Notes under the pieces: model-generated
What the model was told of the DNA's origin: nothing
The model's input: only the letters and a program-made list of their open reading frames with translations
The model's database searches: none
Source of the DNA: Diplocarpon mali
Lineage: Eukaryota; Ascomycota; Leotiomycetes; Helotiales; Drepanopezizaceae
Direction of reading: 5' to 3'
NCBI GenBank assembly: GCA_024741835.1
Contig: JAENRP010000043.1
Coordinates: 103,367-167,366 of the forward strand
DNA: 64,000 bases
Program-made: the position numbers and the translations under genes
Shown here: one piece after another, positions 23,541-34,545 of the stretch
Layout of the letters: the number at the start of each line of letters is the position of its first letter
How positions within the stretch are numbered: position 1 is the stretch's first letter

Positions 23541-26359
23541 CGCGTTAGCCCAGGGTTACAGCAGACGCACTCGGAGATCTGGTGCAACGTTGCTCTGCTG
23601 TCATAATTGCAAACTCAGAGCCGGAAGGACAAACAATCGGCTTCTTATCGAGATGCTGCGGTTGTCGTCAGGCCGGTGGTTGGCAAGATTGTGTTTTGCA
23701 AGCCAGCGCTTGGAAGGAGATGAAAAAAAGTTACACAATAGCAGATGTTGATCTGAACTGGAGATGACTGGTGGAGCCGAGTGGCTCTGGCAGCAGCGCT
23801 AAGCTGCACAGGTTCACCTCGGTAGGTCGCTGATATGCTGATTGGTAGGTCTACGTCAAAGGACCCTGATCCCAGCCTTCTTTTTTCCTCCGCAGAATCC
23901 AATAACACGAACTGCACACGAAGGTGCGCCTGATGATGAGATCTCTGCTCGGAATCTTTGGTTGCGAGTAACTCAAGAATCTGAATTGAGACAAGTTGAC
24001 TAGATATGTGTTGTGAAATATCAATTGTTTAATAGTCACAAGGACTCATGAAGACACACTAAGCCTTATCAGGTTGTTTGTTTACTCGCCTAAACCGGGT
24101 ATAGTGGGTATCTTCTGTACCCCGATGGCAAGGGGGCCCTTGGACACAAGTTTTCAGTACCATATAATTCTCAATATAAGCTATTGGAAACCGATAGAAA
24201 AGAATCAGAATACTCCTCTTCTAAAACTTCACATACCGGCGAGTAAGATCTCACCTTCTTGTCTTGTGGTTGATTTGCAAGGGAGAAAAAACATGTGGTA
24301 CTGAAAAGGTAAGGGGCAAAAGATATCCTCTTGTACCACATTATGCACCAAGGTGTAGCGCACCTGTTCAATGCTAACATCGAAAGATCATGTAACCTGT
24401 TAGAACGCCAGCCTCTGTAAGAGATTTTATGTGAGGCGGCTGAGTTCGTTTGTCAGGGGTGAGAAATTAATCAAGCTAAGTCAATTCATATTCCTCCTCA
24501 GTCTTATGCTTTGTACCCATGTATGGAACGGGCATCTTGGCGCCAAGGTATACAATTCCACAGCTAACTTAAAGATAGGCTTTAGTTATATCGACCGTAC
24601 TACTAACCTACTCTGTACACATGCAATTCCTACGTCCTAAGGCAGCTGCGTCTCGAGCACAGTACTACTTGAATGGATAGCGTATGCAAGGTTTCAAGTT
24701 TGTTTATAATGAATGTTCTGCAGAGCGGATGAACGATGATGAAGTAGTAGATGGTCACCTTAGCAAGGGTACAGATAATAATATTATCACCGTACTAGTG
24801 TATACTAGCAGCACTGAACTGTAAGGAGTCGTTGCTCAAGAGTCCAGGATAGTGATTACCTCATAGAACTAATGTTAATGCTAGTAGTAAAATTCGCGAT
24901 TGTTATTCTCTTCCTTTAGTTTAGGTATCAATTTACGTAAGGCAGCGGTAGTTATACATGCAAATCTACGAAGTATATCTAGACCTTAAGTTGAACTTAC
25001 TTCTTTAGCCGAAGGCTTGGTCTTGGCCTGCCCAGATACGGCTATGTAACCACATCGGTTTCCCTGAGGTCTTTATTATCTCTCTTATTTATTTAACACA
25101 TATTTTAAATACGCAATGATAAAGTTGATTTCAAATTCACCACTAGTACAACTGTTTTATGTTCCTACACCAATCACCTTTACAAACTCGCTAGGTAAGA
25201 TTAGTGCCGAGAGATCTAAGGAAGCGCAGCTGTCTCAGCAGGTAGGGATTGCCTGTTGAGGTCAGTGTTAAAGTCGATGTCAGAGGAGTATATGGTCGAG
25301 GTAACCAAACCGCAAAACTACTGTGGAGGAATGCGGGTTTTTTCTACAGAATTTCGGTCTATAATTGAAGCTATTCCTTCACTATGACAAGTGTTGCATT
25401 TTCCAACGACATTTACTTATATTTTTGAGAAAAAGCTATCAATTCCCAACCCCAAATGGACAGGTTCTGTGCTCAGATCGAGATGTTATGCCAAATAATA
25501 AGAAACAGCTACTTGGTGCGTAGCCAAAGCGCTTGACGAGGCTCTAGGTCACGACTGCCGTATGGAAACCAAAATTGTACACATCCGAACAGATAAAAAG
25601 GAACATGGGACGGGAATCTGATGCCTAATATAGGACTGGATATGAAGTCATGACTATCAGATGCAGGTAATTATTGACAAACTACGTAAGTAAACAGTAG
25701 CAGCATCAATTTTATAAATCCTACAATGGTAGTATGATCTACCTTAAGCCAGTTTTGAGACAAGGATAATAGACAAGCTTGAGAAGCCTATGTTTTGAAG
25801 TCCGTGTGTGAACGAAAGCCATTACATATTAGAACAGCCGCCATCCTAACGCGCATGTCTCTACCTATTTCCTCAAGGGCCCAATATAGGACCGGTGTAT
25901 CGCCCTAGACCAAGTTCTTACTCAGTGGTAGTTGATAGCAGAGACGTAAACGCAATCAGTAAAATCCATTCTCGATGTTATGATCCGCGACAAAAACCAG
26001 CCATTCGCCGACCATCTTCTCTCAGCTAGGGCCAGCAAGCGCTTTTTGATAGGGTGGGTTCTGAGTTGCGCCCAGAGCTTTTTTCGTGTATTTCCGAGCC
26101 TCCTGTGTCTGCTCGCGTTTGCTGACCAAGGTTTCGCCGTATTCTAAAAATGATGTTTTTGATTTTGACGTGGTTTATATAGTAAAGACGAGCTTGATGA
26201 GAGTAGGGTTCAACACATATAGGATCTTACAGAAGTAGTATCCTCTAAAATCCCAGGTCGACGTTAAAATCATCAAATCGATGTGTATTAGAGCCTTGGA
26301 CAGTCTTGCTAGCATGAAACTTTGTGACGCAATGTTTGCAGGCACTCGATCATAACGTC
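23541..26359. other. 2.8-kb gene-free region, AT- and TpA-rich
   Basis: From about 24.0 to 26.2 kb the sequence is AT-rich with frequent TA steps and stops in all frames. No frame above about 70 codons looks coding. It could be a decayed repeat (repeat-induced point mutation) or ordinary AT-rich spacer; no terminal repeats or transposase remnants were recognised. Confidence 0.5.
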
Positions 26360-27311
26360 TCAAGAGCTATCTACGACAGTCGACGAATCACTCGTCTGAT
26401 TAGTCAGAGAAATCTGGATATTTTTCCTCCTGGCTGTGGCTTGCCGATTGATATCCTCCCAGTCTATCTTCCAATTCATGATGCTCTCTTCAAGTTCAGG
26501 ATCTTCATGGCGATGGATGCAACCTGCGCATTGAGCCTGGATAGACTGGAGTTGTATTCGAAGAAACGTGAGTTCAGACTGGTTAGATTGAAAATCCTCT
26601 TCCCTGAGAATTGTCAACTTTAACACTGGTGCAGTGGATATGCATTCCAGTGCATATCATGAGGTGTGCTCACAGTTCTGTGATGCGATGTTCTAACATA
26701 AGAGTACGCTGAGTAGCTCTTTTATGTTTCGCGACCAGCCAGTCATGAATACGCTATAATACATCAGTTACGACTTTTACCGCTGTCAGAAATGGTCTAC
26801 TCACGTTAGACTCTTTATTCCTGAGCTGGAATTCCGCAACGATTGTTGATAGCCTGGATGCCAGATCCGCAGCAGCTTTAGCAACCTCGGCAGCACTTTT
26901 TGGTGACTTGTCTACTGCTCCAGGAGTAGAGCTACAATTCGAGGCATGTGAGTAAATCGGAAGACTCATGGGGAGATTTTGAGTCGGCGTTGATGGCTCC
27001 CCAAAATCGGTAGGTGGTGTTCCGTTTCGAAGAACTTCTCGGCTCGGTAGATTTGGCCTCTCAATTGCCTCTACACGATTGACAAGGATATCAATTTTGT
27101 CCACTTGGGCATGTATGGTTGAGATTGCCTTGCCTCTGAGAACGCCGACTTTCGAGATTCGAAGCACCAAATCATTGAGTCTGTCGACGAGGACATCTTT
27201 GCTCTCTTGGGGCAGACCTTCCTTCGATACTTCCGGGTAGCTCTTGCTGGTTGGCGAATTGAAATGGCCTTGCATCACAGAGGAGGATGAAACTCCGAGG
27301 GTGTACGACAT
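26360..27311 (-). CDS. Unknown coiled-coil protein, 276 aa
   Basis: Not recognised. The gene model is well supported by splicing: exons 27311-26805, 26753-26674 and 26603-26360 with introns of 51 and 70 nt, GTGAGT and GTGAGC donors, ATAG and TCAG acceptors, and phases 0 and 2 that both close the frame. Joined exons read RNKESNRIHDWLVAKHKR and HRITELEEDFQSNQ. The protein has an N-terminal Ser-rich segment, an amphipathic helix near residues 35-80 (VDRLNDLVLRISKVGVLRG), a Pro/Ser linker, an Ala-rich helix (SAAEVAKAAADLASRL), a further charged helix, and a Ser/Thr tail. No signal peptide or membrane segment. It lies head-to-head with TRP2 (450-bp gap). Possibly a cytoskeletal or scaffold protein, but this is speculation. 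Confidence 0.75.
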
Positions 27312-27761
27312 GATATGTACTCAAAAGCAGCTAGGCAACGCTTTTAGAGGCGTTCGTCTATGATGAGGGGATTGGATCTCGAACAACAAAAGTAGATACA
27401 TCAAGTGATCCGGACCAGACACTGTGCATACACATCGACAGTAGAGCCAGTGAAAGAAAAGCGTTGTCGGGAGGATATTCACCGGCAGGCTATATGTGAG
27501 CTAGCTGCCTTTGTAGACAGTTCCCGTTATGATGGGGACGAGAAGAGGCTGGTAGCGCCAAGGATTCTGCCGAGCGGTGGAGCACCGATGCCCGAAAATA
27601 AGCTGCGGTGTTGTACTACCAATAATTCTGCAGCATCCAGTGAGCCTGTTAAACCACATCACCAGAACCCGAGACCTGTGAATTGCTGTTTCCTAAAGAT
27701 CCAAACGAGGTCTGATACTTAGCCGCTATCAAGTCAGATTCTTCTCTGGTCATAGGACACA
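27312..27761. promoter_or_regulatory. Divergent promoter gap upstream of TRP2
   Basis: A 450-bp gap between head-to-head genes. No perfect TGACTCA (Gcn4/CpcA) element was seen on either strand, although such sites are common upstream of amino-acid biosynthetic genes. Confidence 0.35.
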
Positions 27762-29472
27762 ATGGGCGAGGGTGTAAGTTGCCTTCTGTATGACTCGTTG
27801 CAGATCTGCGGAAAGCTAATAGATACCTAGGAAGACCTTCAACCCTCTTTGGAGACAATCAGAGAAATACTACAGAAAGCCTCTAGCACTCCAAACTCTC
27901 CAAATCTGATCCCGGTTTTCGCAGAAATACCATCCGACCTCATCAAGCCCTCACAGGCGTATCTTAAAATATCTGCCCATTCCAAATCCGACTACTCCTT
28001 CCTGTTTGAGAGTGCAGCCACAGAGAGAGTTGGGAGATACAGTTTTGTTGGTGCTGGTCCCCGGAAGATTCTCAAAACAGGAGAGGGCCATGGCCAATCC
28101 ATCGACCCGTTACCTTCGCTGGAGGCAGAGTTGTCGAAGAGTCGGGTCGCACACGTACCAAAGTTGAAGTTACCACCTTTGACTGGAGGAGCAATTGGAT
28201 ACGTGGGGTACGACTGCGTACGATACTTCGAGCCCAAAACAGCAAGGCCTATGAAAGACGTGCTCAAATTACCAGAGTCGCTTTTCATGCTGTTTGATAC
28301 GATCGTTGCGTTCGATGGTTTCTTCGAGAAGATCAAGGTTATTACCTACCTGAAAGTTCCGGACGACTTATCCAGACTCCAAGAAGCTTACGATAAAGCA
28401 GGGGGGACCATCAATGAGATCGTGGATGTTCTGCTTTCCCCAGACTTACCTCTCCCGGAGCAACCCGCGATCGAACTGGACCGAAAAGCCACCTCCAATA
28501 TTGGGCAAGCTGGCTATGAGAAGCATGTCACAGATCTGAAGAAGCACATCATAGCCGGCGATATCATTCAGGCTGTCCCATCTCAAAGATTTGCTCGGCC
28601 TACTTCGCTGCACCCCTTTAACATTTACCGACATCTCCGAACAGTTAACCCATCTCCATATCTATTTTACATCAATTGCGCCGACTTTCAAATAGTTGGC
28701 GCTTCTCCCGAGCTTCTGGTTAAGAAGGAAGATGGCCGTATCATCACTCATCCCATTGCTGGGACCGTCAAGCGAGGGGAAACCCTGGAAAAAGATGAGG
28801 CATTGGCCGATGAACTCCGACAATCGCTCAAGGATAGGGCTGAGCATGTCATGCTCGTTGACCTTGCACGGAATGACATCAACCGCGTTTGCGATCCATT
28901 GACTACCAAGGTTGATAGATTGATGGTCGTAGAGAAGTTCAGTCACGTACAGCATCTCGTCTCACAAGTCTCTGGAGTACTGAGGAGAGGCATGACCAGA
29001 TTTGATGCTTTTAGATCCATATTTCCTGCCGGTACTGTCTCAGGAGCTCCAAAGGTCAAAGCTATGGAACTAATTGCAGAACTGGAGAAGGAAAAGCGTG
29101 GAGTCTATGCCGGAGCTGTCGGCTACTTCGGATACGCCAGTGTCGATGAACATGGTGACGAGGTCGAGGGTGAGATGGACACTTGTATTGCGCTAAGAAC
29201 AATGGTCGTGAAGGATGGAACCGCCTATCTGCAAGCTGGTGCGTGCTTTTACCTCTGCATGCGAGTTACCCGAACTCGAGAGCTAACACGACACAGGCGG
29301 TGGGATTGTCTTCGATTCAGATCCTTACGATGAATATATCGAGACTATTAACAAGTTGAAGGCGAACTCGACGACACTGGAAGAGGCAGAGCAACGCTAT
29401 TCAAAAATGCAGTCGAAGGAAAAGAAGGACGAAGCCTTCAAAAAGGCTCGCATTGACCTGGCGGCTGGATGA
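27762..29472 (+). CDS. TRP2: Anthranilate synthase component I (TRP2/TrpE)
   Basis: A 531-aa chorismate-using subunit making anthranilate, the first committed step of tryptophan synthesis. Exons are 27762-27773, 27831-29238 and 29297-29472. The start codon is on a 12-nt first exon (MGEG) ending at a GTAAGT donor; the long frame itself has no ATG at its head. Family marks in order: [21 protein letters not shown] (N-terminal feedback region), [59 protein letters not shown] and, after the last intron, [20 protein letters not shown]. All chorismate-binding motifs are intact. In fungi it works with the TrpG-containing TRP3/trpC multidomain protein, not seen here. High confidence. Confidence 0.97.
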
Positions 29473-30261
29473 TTAAAATCAGACGAATGAAAAAAAGTTG
29501 TTTTGACCACCTTTCGTCCTTTGCTAGGCGAGCGAATGTTTGGAAAAGCAACCGAAGATTTAACTTGAGTCAAGCTAATGTTTCGCGTCATCCGAACACC
29601 GGTTGAAATTTTTTTGCTGAGGGTATTTTCTTCCTATCCAAAGCCATCGTCTTAATAGCATCCTAGGTGCCACTGCGTACTTAATTCACGATCCGAAAGC
29701 TTGGACTTGGCAAGTTCTCGGCATATGATGAACCGCAAATATCTCCGACATTATCGATGCGTCCATCTCCTTAATCAACGCCTCTTCGACAACTCGCTAC
29801 CGTTCCCAAACATTCGAGAAACGGCAGTAGCGTTCCAAATGACTCTTTTTCAACTCGCTTCACGCCCTTCCCTGCTCATTTCCGTCATCTCTATTGCCAT
29901 ATGTAGTAAATAGCTGCCCAGACAAGGATGCGATTTCTCGTCGTCAATGCAGGAACACCCGAATAAGCCAGTTTCTCCAACCTCTACTGCCAGACACGCC
30001 ACGATTGCCTTGTCATATATATGCATTTGTTGGCAAGTGCGCCTGCAGCATAAAAATATAATCTCTACCACCAATGCAGACGGCTGACTTTGGTGAGCGC
30101 GTGAGTCGGCCTTCTGCTCTCGGGTTTGGTTTTGCAATGCAGTCCTATTCTCCGCGCTCTTCATAAGTACCCTGAGATGTCCGTTGGTTTCTTTGAACTA
30201 TCCATCGAGTCCCTCACAGCAGTTTTTAATACCTCAACAACATTCATTGAAATAAAGCAGC
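29473..30261. other. Intergenic, no supported gene
   Basis: A 789-bp gap between two plus-strand genes, holding the TRP2 3' UTR and the next gene's promoter. Only short chance frames are seen. Confidence 0.5.
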
Positions 30262-31099
30262 ATGTCAGCCATGTAGGTACCTTCCACAGCTATTCTACCA
30301 GCAGCTCCCGATCAATGGGCGGATGTGTCGTATTCCTCAAGTTCTCAAGTCTAAAAATCTACACGTCGTCTCCTTACTCACACATTACAGGGCTAGCGAA
30401 TCCACTCCTACCGTTTCCACCGATGCGCCCGCCGTCGTCCCCCCTACGTGCCCCTCCCCAGCATCCGGTCGCCCCGACACCTCAGCAACAGAACTCAACC
30501 TTCGAAATGACCGCCAGAAGGCGCAAACATCCTACCAACGCGCCGCGCAGGCCGAGCAGGACTACCGCGCCAAACGCCGCGCCACCTTCGCGCGCAAGGA
30601 CATCAAGTCCGCTAAGGAGCATCTCACAGTCTCGGCTACGAGCTTCAAGGAGGCATGTGCCTGTGCGTGGAGCGCGATTAAAGCCGGCCCAGCGGTAGTG
30701 AAGGAGAAGCAGGTCAAGATGCGCGAGGACAATGCTGAGAAGAGGAGAAGCGTGGCTGAGGCAGTAGGTCTCCTGTCTCTTAAATTCGTGCCTGTTTTTA
30801 GATGAGCTGGCTTTAGTCTCCAGTCTTGGGGGGTTTTGTTTTTCACATATGAAATTACGGTTTCGCAGATGGGGCTTTTGTTGTCTGGCTTTTGTTTCAC
30901 GTTTCATGGTTCATTCATTCCTACATCAGATATGATATGCTTAGCTGACGCTTCATGCTTACAGAAGAAGAAGAAGTGGGAAGAGAAGGCCAAGAAGAGC
31001 GATGACTCTTCCGCCTCGGAGGACGCCCCTGCTGCACCAGTCGTTGAGGCTACCCCCGTCGTCGAGGCTGCACCCGCCGCCGCCGCTGCGGCTGCCTGA
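30262..31099 (+). CDS. Unknown small charged protein, 172 aa
   Basis: Not recognised. Proposed exons are 30262-30272 (11 nt, MSA plus AT), 30391-30763 and 30965-31099; introns are 118 and 201 nt. The middle frame is open upstream to an ATG at 30323, which is an alternative start, but an acceptor (ATTACAG) at 30390 joins cleanly to the 11-nt exon and gives MSAMASESTPTVSTDAP, a more typical fungal N-terminus. The body is Arg/Lys/Ala/Glu-rich and helical (QAEQDYRAKRRATFARKDI), the last exon begins KKKKWEEKAKK, then an acidic Ser run and a PVVEA repeat ending in seven alanines. No membrane segment or catalytic motif. Intron 2 (GCA|GTAGGT...CTTACAG|AAG) is well supported; the start is less certain. 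Confidence 0.6.
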
Positions 31100-32123
31100 A
31101 GACCAAAATCACCCCTGGAGCGGCTACGGGGGCTCAGAAGCAGCAATGCGTTGTTCGTGGAAGAGGGTGGTGCTGTCCGGGTGGTGTACCAGGGCTGAAA
31201 CGAGGATTTGTTTTTTTTTTCTTTCCTTTTTTTTCATCGTAGTCGCGAGGAGATGATTTCGGATTCGGGGTATGCTAATTCCTGGCAGGGGGAAGAGGGG
31301 NNNNNNNNNNNNNNNNNNAATGGCCGACAAGCAAGCAGGAAGGCGGGCGATTTCTTTTTGTCAGGTGGAAGGCCTAAGATAAAATACCCATGCTTTCTTT
31401 CCTTTGTCTCTCGTGTATGCTCGTTTGGAACTTTACTATAGAGGAAAATACAAAGCACAAAAATATGTTGCAATGTACTCACAGGCTAACTGACCCTGAC
31501 TGCTACGTAGTGTCCTCACACAATAGTATTCTGGTTGACGAGTCAATTTCCTGTGAAAACGTTTCGCCAAAAGGTGCGAACATCTCAAAGGACAGCTTTA
31601 TGTGTCTCAACTGATTCTAGGTGCAAAGGTAAAGAGATTCTGACCTTGGTAAGTACAAGCTACCCCCGGACACTCGATTGTCGGGATCGCAATGGATCGC
31701 TAGACAGCTGGCGCCCACTGTTCATCTCGTTCTTGAGACTTCCTTTGATGATTTCGCGGTTCCACACACGTGGGATATTCGATTGAGTGAGGTTGACACT
31801 TTCTTTCTGCTTAGAGCTAGCACCCCTCCTCGGCACAACTTCAAATATAGAGCTTCATGAGCTTTTGTTCGTCAGCGAGACTACGAATGCAGTGATCCAT
31901 AACCCTGTATCCACAGAAGGTATGCAGATGCATAATCCACTGCTATCCACCCTCTCCAGCTGGTACTACATGCATTTCACAATATTCTGCATAGTAACAG
32001 CGCCAACTTCTCTCTCGTCTCCAACCCGCCCTCACACTGTTCCATAGAGGCATTCGTGGTGAGCTTACACCCTCCAGATTTCGAGTCCAAATACCGCGGC
32101 TCTCTCATCTAAACTCGCCAGGC
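31100..32123. other. Intergenic between convergent genes, with assembly gap
   Basis: About 1 kb separating two 3' ends. It contains a T-rich tract at 31,208-31,236 and an 18-N gap. No gene is supported. Confidence 0.5.
31301..31318. other. Assembly gap, 18 N
   Basis: Eighteen undetermined bases directly after a G-rich run. True length is unknown. It lies outside any predicted gene. Confidence 1.
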
Positions 32124-32863
32124 TCAGATAGAAGCCTCGCCAGTCGTCTCCCCCTCAAAACCCAACGCCCGCAACTTGCTCGTCCGGAACTTCTCCCTAC
32201 TCGCCTCCTTCGCCTTCCTCTCCTTACTCAGCCTATGCACCAGCTCGACCTCCGCCTTCTCGTAGCCCGGCGGCGGGTCGTCGTCCTTATCCAGATCGAT
32301 TTCGCCCAGCAGCAGCACGTTCTCGCCGCGCACGAGGAAGATACCGCGGGGTACGTCGGCATAGAGGCCAGGCTGGAAGATCTCGCCTGACTTAGTGGGA
32401 GGAGATGTCGAGTTTGCGGATGGGGGTACAAATATACGTTCAGTGGTTGATTGAAGGACGAGGTTTGCTGAGGTGTTAAGCACTTAGTTGGATGTACATC
32501 GGGGATGGGGCCACGAACCGAATTGGTCCCAGCTGCGGAGGACGCCGATTAATTTCCTGCCGTCGCGGAGAGCTACCATTAGCTTTTCTAGAGGGCATTG
32601 TATCAGTCATGGGCATCTAGGCATGAAGATGGTTTCTGGACAACTTGAGGCAGCTCTTGAAAATGACACTACTCTGAATCTTGCAGCGAGTACCCAGTCC
32701 GCCAAGGTACAAATGAGAAGTCCATACTATCAGTCATATCAAGCAACTGCGCAGCAGTAGTGAACATTTGCGGCGGTAATTGCTGAATCGGCGGCGAGGG
32801 CCTCAGGGAGGGCATCTGTTGCGGTTGCGCCCCTGGCTGTTCGTACAGCGTGAGGTTCTCCAT
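32124..32863 (-). CDS. LSM1: LSM1, Sm-like subunit of the cytoplasmic LSM1-7 mRNA-decay ring
   Basis: A 182-aa LSM1 homologue; with LSM2-7 and Pat1 it binds oligoadenylated 3' ends and promotes decapping in P-bodies. Exons are 32863-32728, 32587-32519 and 32467-32124, introns 140 and 51 nt, both phase 1. The Sm1 motif spans the junctions: LLDMTDKKLMVALRDGRK, then LIGVLRSWDQF joined to ANLVLQSTTERIFV. The Sm2 motif is GIFLVRGENVLLLGEIDLD. A Pro/Gln-rich N-terminal extension of about 40 aa (MENLTLYEQPGAQPQQMP) and a basic C-terminal tail follow the pattern of filamentous fungal LSM1. Insert between Sm1 and Sm2 is Ser/Pro-rich and a little longer than in yeast. High confidence. Confidence 0.94.
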
Positions 32864-33937
32864 CTTGGTTGCGTCCAACTTCCGAGTATTGTAGCTGAGA
32901 GAAGAGTGAGAGAAGAAAACTACTGTCAGTTGTACTTGCGATTGGGCTGGGCCATTGCGCGTGACTGGATGGCTGGAGCAGTTTCGAGGAGGGCTGCGTT
33001 GAAGTGATTGACGGTGCTCTAGGGGTGGGGCGATTGATTGTCGAGGATATGATAGGCGCACGACAGGGATCTAGTGCTCGGTTTTCGGGGTTGCGTCCGA
33101 CCTTTGAATGAAGACGGGTAAATATAATTACGTTGCTTCGGAGGTAAGATGAGAAGCTGAAGGTCGTGAGGCGCAGTTTTATTTTGACCCCGTCGCTTAA
33201 GTTGAAGAGTGAATAGGGGGTAGGCAAGCTACTTCCTTTGAGTTAGGTAGAGGGTGAGCCATTCCTCCCTGCAGGAGAATTTTTCGAGAGACATTTATGT
33301 TCAGATGAAAGCCCTCTCTATGGTAGGCTCTGCCACTATGCATTATTTTTATTAGTCTAGGCAACATCAATTTCCTTTGAAATCACAAGCAACCGCTAAT
33401 CAATAGCAGCTGCTTGGTTATGATCCGATACGCCTCCTAATCTTGACCCTTCTATCCTATATCATGACCGGGCCATGAACGCCTGCAATGCATAAAAAGA
33501 ACAGCGCGAAGAGTGTACCAGTCAGTTTCGGGCATTGGCGCATGGGTAGCATAGCAATAGGACGACAGCGCAAAGCCCGTGTCAATGGAAAGCCATGGTC
33601 AATCAAGATCACGGCAGAGGTCCATTCCGTCTTGATTGTCTTCTATGCAGTTGAAGGAAGTAACACCCCCGACTCCAGAATTAAAATCCCAAACCCTTGT
33701 GAGGGACAACTTGCGCACCAAAACCCGGGTGGAATTTTTACCGTGTACTCTCTTTTTTCCGCCCTCCCTCCCTTGTGTCGAACCTAGGGTCCTTAGCCAA
33801 AACACAGCAGGTGTGTACGACTTCATGGGGACCTGAACAGTGTCGGACAATGAAAATAGTTGTCTTTTCGGACTCCATCGAAAGGGAAGTAGCAGTCAAT
33901 CGCGGAATGATTGTAGCAGAACCCCAGGCTCACAAGG
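32864..33937. other. Intergenic upstream of LSM1
   Basis: A 1.07-kb spacer between two minus-strand genes. The part near LSM1 is pyrimidine-rich on the minus strand, as a fungal 5' leader. Nothing else is supported. Confidence 0.5.
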
Positions 33938-34545
33938 CTACCGGCTGATGGTTGAGCGTTTAAGCGCTTCTAAAAGTTCCGGACGGGCCTTGAGAGCTTC
34001 CGAAGCCTCAGCGAAATTCGCCCATTGCCGGGTCCTCTTGTGTTTCTCCGGCCATTCTGTCTCCTCACTTGTGACGGTGACCTCGTAGAACTGGTAGAGC
34101 GCCTTTGGAGCCTCTTTTGACATTTGTTTGGGGGCTCGGGTCTCTGCAATTGTACCAAGATCGTAGTTGACAGTGCAGATGATTCCGGCTTCTTCCCACG
34201 CCTCGCGCTGTGCGGCTTCGGTACAGGTCTCATCAGACTCCCAGCCGCCCTTTGGCAACACCCATCCGGAGCGTCGAGTCGACTGGATCAGGAGGACATG
34301 TGTTTTCGCAGCATTGAGAGGCACCACGCCAGCCACAAGCCGTTCTCCGCTATCTGCGTAACCTAGAAGACAGAAAAGTGGTCAGCGACAAGGCCAATTT
34401 TGAGGTGGAAAAGAGAAGACGTTTAATGGCTTCTTGCCGTACAAGGTAGGAGCAAGAAGCAATAGAAGGATAGGCAGCCGAGTGTGAGTTACTTACGTTG
34501 TTTGTTTCTCCCTACGCGTGATTCCATGGAGCGACTTGCCGCCAT
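33938..34545 (-). CDS. Nudix hydrolase, diphosphoinositol-polyphosphate phosphohydrolase type (Aps1/DIPP)
   Basis: A 157-aa Nudix protein of the DIPP family, which removes the beta-phosphate of diphosphoinositol polyphosphates (IP7/IP8) and also cleaves diadenosine polyphosphates or polyphosphate. Exons are 34545-34497 and 34362-33938 with a 134-nt intron; the junction gives MESRVGRNKQRYADSGERL. The Nudix box is complete: GGWESDETCTEAAQREAWEE followed by AGI, matching GX5EX7REUXEEXGU. WVLPKGGWE is the typical DIPP substrate-side strand. The C-terminus is short and basic. Inositol pyrophosphates are the ligands of SPX domains, so it acts in the same signalling circuit as the PHO81 homologue at 60-63 kb; the two are 25 kb apart and not linked in any operon-like way. 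Confidence 0.93.

Noticed and set aside
9157..29472. IDO and TRP2 in one window as a tryptophan gene cluster
   Set aside because: They lie 17 kb apart with four unrelated genes between them; opposite roles but no sign of a functional cluster.
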